NCBI GenBank assembly: GCA_037957365.1
Contig: JARHVA010001174.1
Span: 3,250,001 to 3,314,000 of the forward strand
DNA: 64,000 bases
Origin: Torreya grandis
Lineage: Eukaryota; Streptophyta; Pinopsida; Cupressales; Taxaceae
Direction of reading: 5' to 3'
Shown: positions 1 to 10,574 of the stretch, piece by piece
Layout: each line of letters opens with the position of its first letter
How positions within the stretch are numbered: the stretch's first letter is position 1
Program-made: the position numbers and the translations under genes
Notes under the pieces: model-generated
Databases searched by the model: none
The model's input: only the letters and a program-made list of their open reading frames with translations
Told to the model about the DNA's origin: nothing

Positions 1-313
1 ACTACCTATGAATCTCCTTTAATTTCCAAAAAAGAGATCCCATAGTCCAAATCCAAATCCACACCAAATGCCAAAGCCTAGGCCTCAACTTCATTATTCA
101 TTCCATCTAATAGCTTCAATGACATTGCTCTTATGAGATAACCACTATAGTCCTTAATCACACAACCTTCCCCAGATGTTCCTGGATTTCATCTACAAGC
201 TCCATCAAAGTTTAGTTTAAACCAACCAGGTTGAGGAGGAGACCAAACTTCCTCATTTCTGCTTCTTAAATCCTTCTTATCTACCATTGACCCTTTAATG
301 GGAGACAAATAAA
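1..313 (-). pseudogene. LINE (L1-type) ORF2 C-terminal RNase H domain, partial
   Basis: Read on the minus strand, the block gives WSPPQPGWFKLNFDGA, then C-R-stop-N-P-G, G-C-V-I-K-D, E-V-E-A and E-I-K-G-D-S. This is the order of the RNase H fold (RVT_3 type) at the C-terminus of plant L1 LINE ORF2. The D of NFDGA, the E of NNEVEA and the D of KGDS match the expected acidic active-site positions. In-frame stops (one where R or G is usual before NPG, one in EA-stop-ALA) show it is dead. The LINE 3' end lies beyond the left edge of the window. The other end, near 313, abuts LTR sequence, which fits a 5'-truncated insertion. The family call is secure; the exact junction is by eye. Confidence 0.85.
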
Positions 314-458
314 AGCTTTTACTCATTATATATATTTTGGATATATAGTCTATGTATATATACATATTCTATATGGTACTTCTTATTTTGTGTGCATATA
401 TTCAAGTTGTGAAAATGAATACATTTATATATTTATATGAATAAAAAAATAAAAATCA

Positions 459-489
<31 letters not shown>

Positions 490-490
490 A
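314..490 (+). mobile_element. Piece 1 of the 5' LTR of the outer LARD-like element
   Basis: About 314-460 aligns base for base, with few differences, to 27924-28060 in the intact 3' LTR (shared words include TATATATACATATTCT and GCATATATTCAAG). It ends in an (AT)n run at 463-489 that corresponds to the TA-rich start of the compound microsatellite in the 3' LTR. The part of this LTR equivalent to 26672-27920 is not in the window; the LINE RNase H piece occupies its place. Confidence 0.75.
463..489. repeat. (AT)n microsatellite
   Basis: Uninterrupted AT dinucleotide run inside the LTR fragment. Confidence 0.95.
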
Positions 491-539
491 CATTGTTATA
501 TACCTACACGACGTTGTCTTCTTTTTTATTAAAAAATAA

Positions 540-660
540 AAATAAAAATGGTTATCTGGGGGGGCTGAGTTGACCCCTGACCCCTCCACTATTTAGGAGG
601 GAGTCCCCCCCATTGCACTCATGCCCTTGGCACCATTTCCACTAGCCATGGAGGTTGAGG
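540..660. repeat. GC-rich dispersed repeat with C/G hairpin, copy 1
   Basis: A GC-rich block in otherwise AT-rich DNA. It contains GTTGACCCCTGACCCCTCC and a hairpin CCCTCC-ACTATTTA-GGAGGG at 582-601, followed by a C-run and CATTGC. The same order of words appears at 34290-34400, in the same orientation and also beside a (TA)n array. A weaker relative of the hairpin is at 37763-37781 inside a LINE 3' region, so this may be LINE-derived. No coding potential recognised. Confidence 0.5.
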
Positions 661-729
661 GTTTCCAAAAAAATAAAATAAAATAAAAACTAAAAAAAAT
701 ATACATATATAACAAGCAAAACCAAATAT

Positions 730-747
730 TTGTGTGTGTGTGTGTGT
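730..747. repeat. (TG)n microsatellite at a LINE 3' end
   Basis: TG dinucleotide run directly against the 3' terminus of the minus-strand LINE. A second (TG)n run at 3741-3757 starts the resumed LTR, so the insertions may have split one array. Confidence 0.85.
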
Positions 748-749
748 TT

Positions 750-2930
750 TAATAAATGAATTATTTTTTGGATAAATATGAGTTTATTTAAGGCCCCTCG
801 CCATAAAAAGGAGTTTTATAAGAAGCATCCATAAAAGGCTTGAAACAAAGACTATAAATATAACAAAGCCATAAAGATAAAACCTAAGAGCAAAAAGATA
901 ACAAGCCTACCTACTACCCAAAGCCAATAACCAACATCAACTTGTGGGATAATATTCTAACATATTAACTATCTTTCCATTTTTACTCTTTTTTATTTTT
1001 TAACTCATTCCACAATTCTTATTTTGTATTCACCATAACTAATTATTTATCTGAACTCTATGTTTTTGAAGTTCTATTTTCATACAAGTCCTTGTCTAAA
1101 TCTAAGCTTTCAGACACATGACCTCTCTGCATTCCCCTAGTTAGTTGCTATAAAGGGTAGATCTGAATAGTTATTTTCATCAATTAAATGGGTACTTTTT
1201 CATTAGATGAAACATATTTTTCTCCCCTCTTTCTATCTCTCAATTCTTTGTCATCTTGCATTTTTGGGTCTTCAAAACAATCTTTCACCACTAGTGACAG
1301 ATCTAGTGCACTCCATTTATTTGTTTTGGAATTTTCTCCCTTCTTTTTCATTAATTGTGAATACCCCTAAGGATATAATGCATAAATATGACCTAGTGTT
1401 TTGTAATTATGGCATCTAAAATCAGTATTCTCATAGTCAATAATTTGAACATGTTGAGTTTTACCATACTTTAAAATTAATTCATCAAGAATCCCTTTGC
1501 TTAAATCTAGATCAACACAAAAATGGGCATAAGTGCACACTCCTATAGTAGCTCACTCACTATAATTTTTTAATAATTTCCTGAAAGCATTATTTATTTC
1601 TTTGTAAGCATGCCAAAAATGTAAAGGCAAATTAGGAAGATGAACCCAAACTAGCATCTTAGTGATTGAAAGAGTGAGAGGGTTGAAATCCGTAAACTAG
1701 GCCATGATGAATAGGCTCGTAGTGCCCCAAAACCAAGGGCCTTTTAAGAGGCATTTCTGGTAGTCTTTTTGATCATGGAGATGGACAACAAAAAAACCCT
1801 TAGATCATAGAGAAATTTCAAAAAAGTTCATCCATGTTTCATGAACCCACTTATATAAAGCAGACGTAGATGGCCAAATACCATTAAATCTAAAAATGAT
1901 TGCATCTTCCACTAGAGAATTAAAATAATAATCCACCTCCTCCTTTGAGATCTCCATAGAAGGGACCTCATTTTCTTGTTAAAAACTGTATAATTTAGTA
2001 GGGGGAGATCTTTTCACTGGATTTGGGATGTGGGCAACATTTTTTATTGCATCTTTGAATAAATCCTATTTGGGGTTAGAGGGATGTTTTGGGATAGCCA
2101 TCCCTCCCTACAATCTAGAAGACATGGAAATAACTGAATCTTTGCCTAAAAAATAATAAGATAGAGAAAGAAAATTTTGTAACTCCTTAACCTAATAAAA
2201 TAAGCACTAAAAACTAGCTAGAATATCAAAAGATACCTCTAGTCTCTATTTTAGATCTACAACAACATCGGTCCCTTTGACCTAGAATCAATTTGTAGAC
2301 CCTAATAAGGAGCGAACAATTAATTGGTATTCTAGGTGCTCTATTGATGGATTTACTTGAAAAGACATTTTGTCAAACACTTGACCTTTATCCTCTATTA
2401 CCATAGATTTATGCAATTCTTAGTCCTTTTTATCCATACATGGTACTCAATGTGTTTTGATCCTCCTAAGGATTTTATCGATTCTGTCTCATTCTCAAGC
2501 TGCATCATCTTACAAAGTTCCTTCCCTTTAAAATTTTATTTACACCAAATATTCCTTAGCTCCAGAATGACATTCCTTCTTGATCCCTTCTCAGGACCCT
2601 TAGGGTGTGAGTCATTGAAAAGAGGTATCTTTATTTGTTAAGTCTTCATTGCCACTGTTAGGGAGGCATTTCTCTCCAATCCCATGTGAATGCAATCTTT
2701 GAATGGCCTATCTCTATAACTCCCTTATGTCTCCTAATTTGGTTGGCATTGACCCTTATTCTAGCCTAGCCCATACTTTGAATCTATTCTCTCCTTGAAT
2801 CCCATAAAACACATGACTATAGGAAGATGTCTCTCCTCCCATATGGTTGCTACCACTACTAGTGATGAAGCACCATTCCTGCATCACTGTGAACCCTAGC
2901 AAAACCCATCATATCTCCTATTTTTTTTAA
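750..2930 (-). mobile_element. L1-type LINE copy containing 5' UTR, ORF1 and 3' UTR but no ORF2
   Basis: On the minus strand this reads about 830 bp of leader, an ORF1 from an ATG at 2101-2099, then at about 930-750 a sequence with the look of a plant LINE 3' UTR (T-rich, then GGGGCCTTAAATAAACTC and an A-rich end beside (CA)n). The roughly 4-kb ORF2 (endonuclease-RT-RNase H) expected between ORF1 and the 3' UTR is missing. This could be a one-off internal deletion or an ORF1-only derivative. The 5' boundary near 2930 is judged from where the AT-rich tract begins. Confidence 0.7.
960..2101 (-). pseudogene. LINE ORF1 (DUF4283-type RNA-binding domain plus degenerate CCHC knuckle)
   Basis: ORF1 proteins of plant L1 elements bind the element RNA. 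The minus-strand translation starts M-A-I-P-K at 2101. It runs through FNGIWPSTSALYKWVHETW, a K-G-P-W-F-W-G motif, and F-N-P-L-T-L followed by VWVHLPNLPLHFW, which is the characteristic DUF4283 order. The knuckle follows at about 1366-1423 as FRCHNYKTLGHIYALYP: the first C and the H remain, but the second and third C positions are Y. After it come roughly 130 codons of charged sequence broken by stops. At least six in-frame stops make it non-functional. The Cys-to-Tyr changes fit G-to-A decay. Confidence 0.85.
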
Positions 2931-3734
2931 ACAAATGAATAATTATTACATGTTTTTTTTATATTTTATAAATTAGATGTGATATCTTACTTTATACTAT
3001 TTAATTTATATTTTATATTGATTAATTTATATTTTGTTATTTATAATATATAATTTATATTTTATGGTTTATAATTTGAGATTTATAAATTGTAATTTAT
3101 GAATTATATTTAGATTTATAATTTATAATTGATATTTTATCTTATATCTAATGAAAGGATATAGTATTAGTTAACTGGATGATGGATAAAATGTAGCATG
3201 CATATATTTAAAATATATTTAGAATATCATCATAATAAACATGACTATACATTGATATTAAAGTTATTAATATCAAATTTATAAATATATTATTATGATT
3301 AATATTGTGGTAATATAAATCTATTAATCTATAATAAGTGAAATAGGCATATCAACAAGTATGAAGTGCAAAAAAAAAAACTATGTATAACAATAGATAG
3401 ATGTCAAGGACTAGATGTCATTATATAAGTGGTTAACACATCAAGTGTTATGTGTGGTGTAATAATAGTATAAATTTATTTTGGAAGTGCATTTTTGTAG
3501 AATGTTCATAAATGGGAAAAATATGATCTTGGCATATCAAGGGTTAATAAGTAGTGTGTAATATAGTAGGTAAAAATTGATATGTTATAATGCACATGGT
3601 AGTAAAGAGTTAAGTTTATCAATTTTTTAAATAGCTAGTATTAAGATCAAAAATCTAATAGTGAATACAAGTGGGGTATATAGAGAAATCAGTAAATTAT
3701 TTCTTATTGTTTATTACATTTTTTTTATTTTTAT
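2931..3734. other. AT-rich interval of unknown origin
   Basis: No coding signal. 2985-3150 is a degenerate AT minisatellite built of variants of AATTTATATTTTAT. 3150-3730 is single-copy-looking AT-rich DNA ending in a T-run before the (TG)n at 3741. It is absent from the intact 3' LTR, so it is part of an insertion into the 5' LTR. Confidence 0.5.
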
Positions 3735-4000
3735 TTTTTTTGTGTGTGTGTGTGTGTTCACTATTATAATGAATGTTGAATTTTCATTATTATCTTGTTT
3801 ATTATTATATACAAAAATAAAGTTAGATGCGTGAGAGTGATTTTACTTGCTCAATATAAGCCAACCCATTGTTACCTATGTCTTAGTGCATGAGAACTCT
3901 CAAGTGGAAAAAAAATGTTTAAAGATATTGTCCCTGTTATGTTGATAGTTTTAGCATCTTGAATGTTATTCGATTTGCATTTTAAAATGGATATTGATTA
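3735..4000 (+). mobile_element. Piece 2 of the 5' LTR of the outer LARD-like element
   Basis: Aligns with 28200-28460 of the 3' LTR: a (TG)n run, then shared words such as TTTTACTTGCTCA, CCATTGTTACCTATGTCTT and TAGCATCTTGAATGTTATTC. It stops exactly at ATATTGATTA (4000), where the second LTR element begins. Confidence 0.88.
3996..4000. repeat. Target-site duplication GATTA, left copy
   Basis: GATTA here and at 20959-20963 flank the inserted element. The intact 3' LTR carries a single ATATTGATTATATGG at the equivalent position (about 28451), which gives the pre-insertion site. Confidence 0.92.
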
Positions 4001-4460
4001 TGTATACACATAATATTTTCAGACTTTTATTGATTACTGACACTTTGTATCTTGAAAGAACCCATCAAGTATCAATCTCTTTGAGTGCATGCCTTAAGGG
4101 GTGCATCAAGAAAGGGGTGGACAGACCATTGGTGCTTCATAGGATTGTTGTCCCTTTTTCCACTTGTTATCTACACACTTATCTCCTAAAACCATTAACC
4201 TTAATCTTGTTCTTCTTTGTTGTACCCATTCCAAGCATTTGCTACATTTTATCCTCATTTTCCTTACCTAAATACCTTTTTGTTAGTCAATTGTACAAGG
4301 TCAACCTTGTATAGTTTTAGAGTATTCTTCACTTAGGATCTAGTTGACCTTTGGTCAACCTAACCCATGACCTAGTGAATTCTTATCCAAAATTATGTTA
4401 GGTCAACTAGGTCGACCCTGTTGATCAAGATTTTTAGAAGGGTTTAGGGTCAACTCCACC

Positions 4461-4468
4461 TATATATA
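4461..4468 (+). promoter_or_regulatory. Probable TATA box of the gag-only element LTR
   Basis: TATATATA in the middle of the LTR after a CAACTCCACC stretch. In the right LTR the equivalent sequence has mutated to TATACCTATGTATA. The core-promoter role is inferred from position only. Confidence 0.45.
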
Positions 4469-4860
4469 CAAGTTCATTTTCATTATTTATAACATAGAAG
4501 ATAAATAATAAGTAAGATTAAATGAACATCTACTTATTAACCATTCTACTTGACAAGTAAAGCTTAGGGTTCCAAACTTTCTTTAGAGATACGAATCTTG
4601 TCTTGTGGAGAATTATTTTGGATGCATTGATAGGTCATGTAACCTAAAGCTGATTTGTCTTTGTCTTTCTTACATACCAAAACAACCTCATGTGAAGCAC
4701 CTTGGACAAGGGAAAGATTGAGGCTTGGTGGGTTCATCTTTAAAGGTAAGTATTCCTAACTTTATTTCTCTTTTGTAAGAGTAGATAGATATGAATTTGT
4801 GATTCTCTTCCATGTATTAAGATTCTATATACATAAATGTGACAATATGTATTATATGAA

Positions 4861-4863
4861 TAT

Positions 4864-4902
<39 letters not shown>

Positions 4903-4908
4903 TTATTT
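4861..4908. repeat. (TTA)n trinucleotide microsatellite
   Basis: Nearly pure TTA/ATT repeats with one AGT interruption. Only a trace remains in the other LTR near 20630, so it expanded after insertion or contracted there. Confidence 0.9.
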
Positions 4909-5221
4909 CTAACCCCCACTTTGTGCCACAAGCTTTGGTGAGCACTAGATTAGGTTTAATTTAGTTGTTATTAGTATAGGTGAAATATCAAAAGCTTAGG
5001 ACCCCCTTAGGGTTATTACGTGATTATGTTAGATTGAAGGCTTTGGAACCCTCCTTAGCATAGTGTATTGTGATAAATGACCTCCTAATTGGGTCTAGTG
5101 AATCCCCATATTGATCATGATCTTGCTTAATAAATTTATTCCCAATCAGAAGTGTAGGTATGCTCTATCTTCTCTGAGCTAGGATTGATTTATAGATATG
5201 TTGCATTTATGATTGCATACA

Positions 5222-5882
5222 TTATTTTAAACCCAATGTGAACTAACCTTGTAGGATTTATTCACTTATTTTTCATTATTTTATCATTATTTTTATCATA
5301 TATTTTCCATACTTAGTTGACTGCATCAACACCATTCTAACTTTTGTGTGTAAGTTCAACACACAGTTACATCTAAATGACTATGTTCTTTCTATTCAAG
5401 TTCTTTTTTAAGTATAGGCTACTGGATCAACCCAATTGACCCAATATAGTTTTTCAAACTTTCAAATATCTAGTCTAGACTACTAGGTCAGCCCAATTAA
5501 CCCTTTACAATTCAAGTACTTAACAATAGGCTTTTACAAAGTTAGATTGACCTAATCGACCCTATTAGCAAGATTTGTAGGCATTTATTAGGGTTCTTTG
5601 ATATCAATCTAATTTCTCTACATCTTCAGACTCACCAAGGTTCCTTTCTATCATTTATCTCTTTTTTTATAGTCTTTCCTTTCATAGTTTTTAGTCTTTA
5701 AAACTACTCCTATACAATCAACTAGATCAACTAGATTTTATGTGTTGTCCAATAACTAATCGACCCAGTCGACCCTGTATAGTTTTTAGGTCCTATTTTT
5801 TGTGCTACATCAACCTAGTAAACCTTGTAAAGTTTCTTGTCACTTCCTATTTCCTTGTGTGGTTATCTAGTCTTATCTCATC
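5222..5882 (+). other. 5' leader of the gag-only element
   Basis: Non-coding stretch between LTR and gag. No standard initiator-Met PBS follows the LTR (it reads TTATTTTAAACCCAATG), so the primer tRNA is not identified. 5410-5850 repeats the GGTCRACC-type motif about every 60-110 bp, for example AATCGACCCAGTCGACCC at 5759. Confidence 0.5.
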
Positions 5883-7343
5883 ATGATGACATCTTTTTAT
5901 CCTTCTTTTCGTCAAGAACATTGCATAATTAAGGATTTGGATAATAACCTGACGTATTTTATTACTTCAGATAAAACTATCCACTTTATTCCTTCCTCTT
6001 CTTCTAAACCAAAATCAATCACTACACAATGTAATGTAGTTGATGTCCTTCTTCATAATCCTCCTCCCAATACCAATGTTGGTAATCCTCTACCAAATAA
6101 TCCCCCTCCTATCAACACTAATACCCCTCCTACAAGCACCAACCCACCTATTGATATGACTCAACTTCTTGTACATGTATTTCAACAAAGGAACATCATG
6201 CAAACAGCCAATAAATATAAAATGATGAACATAAAACAACATTTATTAAACATGACTACTCAACCACATCAATTCATCATGTCTCAACCAAATCAAAATT
6301 TTTCCTTCCTCCTCTTAGAGATGCCAATGGGAATATCATCCCTCAACCTCCAATGATTAACAAAATGCTTCAACATCTTCAAAATGAACCTTTATCCCCA
6401 TTTATTACATCTATAGATATTGGAAACATTTCTCTAACTATCACATATAATAGTACTAAGGACCCTACTATATTTATTAAGTCTTTTGATAATATCTATA
6501 AGGAATGGGTCCAAACTCACACCTTTGCTACCACCAAGATCTTAGCCAAAACTTTTGTTGGTGATGCACCTAAATGGTACAATAAAATTACTATACGTTC
6601 CATCTCAAAACTAGAGGATTTAGTTAATTCTCTAGTGAAGGAATTCCAACATGATGACCTTCCTAAAAATTACTTTAGCCATTTCATCAATACCAAACAA
6701 TTTCCTAATGAATCTGCGCATAATTTCATCAAACAGTGGAAGCCTCTGGTCATAAAGTGGACCATAACATGAATGATGATACTCTTTTAAAACTATTTTT
6801 TATTACTCTTAAACCTCCCATTCAATACAAAGTTCAAATATTTTCACCTAAAACTATAGACAAAGCCTTAGACCAAGCAAAAAGGCAAGACTTTCTTATG
6901 ACTCAATTTGAAACACTCCAAACAACTACTAAATAACCATTTAAAACATTTTATCATAAAATTGATTCATCCAAGCCTCCCCAACCTTAAAGTGGAGCAT
7001 ATAATTCAACCAATTTAAACCTAATCCACCCACCTTTGACTCTATAACAACTTTAGAATAAATTGCCACCTTCTAAACCCATGAAATTTGATCCTTCCAA
7101 ACCTCCTCCAAAATGGTACAATCCTGATAAACTTTATTGATGGCATGCTACTATAGGTCATTCTCAAGAGTCTTATCATGATCTTCATCAATTTATTTTT
7201 TATTTCTTGCTTGGTTCACATTTCAATCTTGATACTCTCACAAAATAATGTTCTTGTCAAATTCAATCTCAAAAACCATAATCACATCAAAATCAACTAC
7301 CTAATGATCAACAATAATTATCCCATACCTACACGTCATATAA
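5883..7343 (+). pseudogene. Gypsy-type gag polyprotein (Retrotrans_gag), frameshifted
   Basis: Gag forms the virus-like particle of LTR retrotransposons. The N-terminal part (5883-6356) is proline/asparagine-rich (PPPNTNVGNPLPNNPPP). The next frame (6353-6772) carries the capsid signature: FIKSF, AKTFVGDAPKWYNKI, LVNSLVKEFQ and FPNESAHNFIKQW. A third frame (6736-6936) continues with LFFITLKPPIQYKVQ. At about 7140-7192 W-H-A-T-I-G-H-S-Q-E-S-Y-H-D-L-H-Q matches the WH-x-GH-(S/T)-x-E-C knuckle-like motif of this gag class, with C replaced by Y. Two frame changes and later stops make it a pseudogene. Proline-rich sequence resumes at 16927 beyond the nested insertion. Confidence 0.85.
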
Positions 7344-10300
7344 TATTGGATAATTTTATATGATTTCATGATGATATCATGGAGGTGTCCTGGTGAGTGG
7401 ATGTAGTTCTTTGATTGTCTAAGTGATAATGACAAAGTGTGTAATGTGCTTGGTATGATTGGTTGATCTTCAATTTTGGCATGGTTAGAGATGTTCATAG
7501 ATGAGTATGGTGATTTGAGGATATTAAATAGGTCCATAATATTTTTTCTATGCTTTGAGTACTTGTGGGCATAATTGAAATTAATTTGGTTATCCATAGT
7601 TTTCATCTAGACACTTTGGGTCTAGTGGTAGAAAATTTGAGTAGGTAGTTTGATGACATCACCAATGCCACGTGTGGATGAGTCAAGGGAAGTTGGTCAT
7701 ATAGTTGTGATCACATTATTCCCTAGTTAATTTTCACTAAATTTTAAACATTCACCAAAGCACATCAAAATATATGCAAGGGCAAAGTTGGGATCCTAGG
7801 TAGTTTGACAGTATTTTCCCATACTTAGCCAAATTTGCATGAGGTAAGAAAGAGCCAAGGAAGCAATTTTGTGATGTAATATCTCATATATGTGGATTTT
7901 ACAAGAGTATTTGATCATATGGGTTTGTTTAGTTTTATTTTTAGTTAATTTTTTATAAATTTTATATCATGAGCTGAAGCATGTCAAAAGATATGCATGT
8001 GCAAAGTTAGCCTTCCAAGTAATTCTTGACATTGTTAGCTCTATGGAAAAAAAGCTTGAGTGAGTAGATTAATGGTGTTATATGTCATACAGGCAAAGGT
8101 TTCAAGAGATATTTGACACATGGTTAAACTCTCCTATGTGAGGATATCATACAGTCCAATTTTAGAATATGCGCTTGAGTGAAGCAAAAGATATGGAGGT
8201 GCAAAGTTGACCATAGAGATAGATTGTAAATGTTCCCATAGTCATTTTTTCACAAGTTAAAGTTTGAGCAACATCGATGGATCATGTTGCTCCAAGAAGT
8301 TAGGAAGTAGTGAGATGGTGCCAAGTGTTCAATGTTTAATGCTAAGCAGAGATAAAGATTGAGATTTTTCCAAGGATCAATAGTGAGTAGGTGATCATAC
8401 AGATAGTGATCAAAGGTGTACATTACAGTGAAGAGGTTAAAGTAATAGCTATTTATAATTTTTAAATATAAAGCTACGTATAAAATATTGACAATGTGCA
8501 TTGATTCAAATTTACCAAATTACATGAGATGAGGTCAAATGTTAAGAGATTTAACATTTGGGCATTGGTGCACTATGCATTAAAGTTTAGAGAAGATTGA
8601 CTATGCATGTTTAATTTGAGCATTGAGGACATGAGATGCGAGCATAGTTTTTGAGGTTTAACTGTGACCCTTTGTATTTGAATATTTGGATTTGCAAAAG
8701 AAAGACTAATGTCTAGTTTTTGTGCTATATATTTTGATCTATGCATAATTTACTGATGGTGTAAAAATTGAATGTGTAGAGGACTCTAAGATGCATCTAG
8801 AAATATATATTTGAAGATCCAAAAGTTTGTATAATCAAATATATTTAGGTTATAAGTTGACCGTGTTTTTGTGTTTGTCCTAAAAGTGACCCAAGAAGGA
8901 TGTTTGAGCTTGTGTTGATGTTATTTTGATTTTTTATTATGACTTAGCTATTGGAAAGTGTTTTAGATCCATGAGGTTGCTTTGTGTGCATTTTGGAGGT
9001 GTGATGAATCTATCTTGAGTATTAAAATGCTTAATAAGTTAACTGTGTGTTTATTCATGATGATCTTTTATACAAGATCAATGTTTGAGTTGATTGAGCA
9101 TACACAAAGGTGAGCAATGATGACTGTGGTCATTTGATAATGACAAAGGGGTCATTTGGAGTGGACCTATACATTTTTAAGTGGTCTTGTGTTTATTTTT
9201 TTCTCATTGGAGTACTAAAGAAGTGAATGGGTCTTTATGAGACGTATAAGAGTTACAAGGGCCTATTTGATAGGTGTAGCTACTTAAGGGTGACCCATGG
9301 GTGCTATGGCCAACCTCTATAGATAGTATTGAGTCATGTATTTGTATATGAGAGATGACTTAAGGGTTAAGGCATGCCTAATGGCTAACCGAGGTGTTTA
9401 TGATCATGAATGTTCTATAAATAGTGAAATCAAAGAAGTTAATTTCTAGACTTGTGAGAGGCTTATGTGTGTGGATCCAAGTGAAGGTGAAAAAATTTGA
9501 AAGAGAAGGTATAGGTTAGTTAGGACCAACATATAGTGAATATAACTAGACATGATTATCTGATCAAGGTGATGAAGATGATCGCATAGGTTATTGGACC
9601 TAATAAGCCTAGAAGAGGCAGAATGAGCGAGTATGCTCAAGAGGCTATTTGAGTGAGTGTGAATGGTGAGAAAAGAAAAGGTGAAGAATGTGCATGCCTA
9701 GTAGATGGGTTAAAGGGAATTTTAGGTTATTGATGGTGTGTATGACATTAGGTCATATTTATGATGTCATAGCAGTGCTCTTATATGTTTAAAGATTGAG
9801 TGTGAGAGAAGAGTTGAAGAGTGGGGTTAGTTGGGATATATAATGTGTCTTATGTGTTGGTTCAAGTATGTAATGTGATTTTGCAAATAGGAAGAGATGA
9901 GTAAGAGTGATAAATGGATGGATTTTTAAGTAGAGAAAATTGAGGTTTGTGTGTATGATCATTTGGTTATGTTGTTTATATGGTGACATAATTTTTATCG
10001 AGAGGGTAAAGAGTGATAATCAGAGGTCCATCATCAAGTGTTGAAGACATTATTTCAAAGGTTGATATGTTCATAGGTGTTTTTGTATCAGCTTAGAGTC
10101 TAAGGGGGTTTTATCCTCCTTACAAGGTGAAACTTGTTAAAGGTCTACTTGTTGTTGCAGCTTAGCTAGACAAGTGTGGAAGCTCCTTATGGGATTGTAG
10201 TATCACTAAAATAAGGGATGGTAGTTATTTAATCAATTTTAGCTAGTCTAAATTCATTCTTGTTATTATAGGACATTATTCCAATTGTAAGTTCTAGTGG

Positions 10301-10506
10301 GTTTTTTCCCCCAAAAGGGTTTCCCAAATATGTCATGTGTTATGTGCTTGATCTTGCATTATCTCTCTTGTTCATTGTTGTAAATGATATGTATGCTTCA
10401 TGAATGCTTGTGGTAACTAATTAATAATTTTTATGGATTGATATTAAAGTTGGAATATATAGGGATCACTAATTCACCCCACCTCTTAATGATTTTACCT
10501 CTAATA
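7344..10506 (+). repeat. 5' LTR of the Copia-like element
   Basis: Aligns along its length with 13603-16926, for example GACAAAGTGTGTAATGTGCTTG, TTTTCATCTAGACACTTTGGG and CAAAGGTGTA. It lacks the insert present in the 3' LTR at about 16346-16489, which accounts for most of the length difference. It ends CCTCTAATA just before the PBS. The start at 7344 (TATTGGATAATTTT) is a diverged form of TGTTGAAGAGTTTT. Confidence 0.88.
9416..9423 (+). promoter_or_regulatory. Probable TATA box in Copia-like 5' LTR
   Basis: TATAAATA within CTATAAATAGTGAAATCAAAG, conserved in the 3' LTR at 15689-15696. This is the best core-promoter candidate in the element; transcription would start some 30 bp downstream. 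Confidence 0.6.
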
Positions 10507-10508
10507 AT

Positions 10509-10520
10509 TGGTATCAGAGC
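10509..10520 (+). promoter_or_regulatory. Primer binding site (tRNA-Met initiator)
   Basis: TGGTATCAGAGC begins two bases after the 5' LTR. It is complementary to the 3' end of plant initiator Met-tRNA and is the standard minus-strand primer site of plant Copia and many Gypsy elements. Confidence 0.95.
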
Positions 10521-10574
10521 AGGTCCTTTGGAAGAAGCTTAACAACTTGAAAGTGATCCTAAGTTGGTATAAAG

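Larger units (their letters stand above)
4001..5221 (+). repeat. 5' LTR of the gag-only element
   Basis: Begins TGTATACACA and ends TTGCATACA (terminal TG...CA). It matches 19763-20958 throughout, for example GAACCCATCAAGT, TCTTTGAGTGCATGCC and GGACCCCCTTAGGGTTATT. It contains a TATA motif at 4461-4468, a trinucleotide (TTA)n at 4861-4908 that is much shorter in the other LTR, and several GGTCAACC/GGTCGACC half-palindromes at 4290-4455. Confidence 0.92.

Noticed and set aside
7339..7343. Target-site duplication for the Copia-like element
   Set aside because: Flanks TATAA and TCCAC do not match; the ends may be mutated or misplaced by a few bases, so none is claimed.
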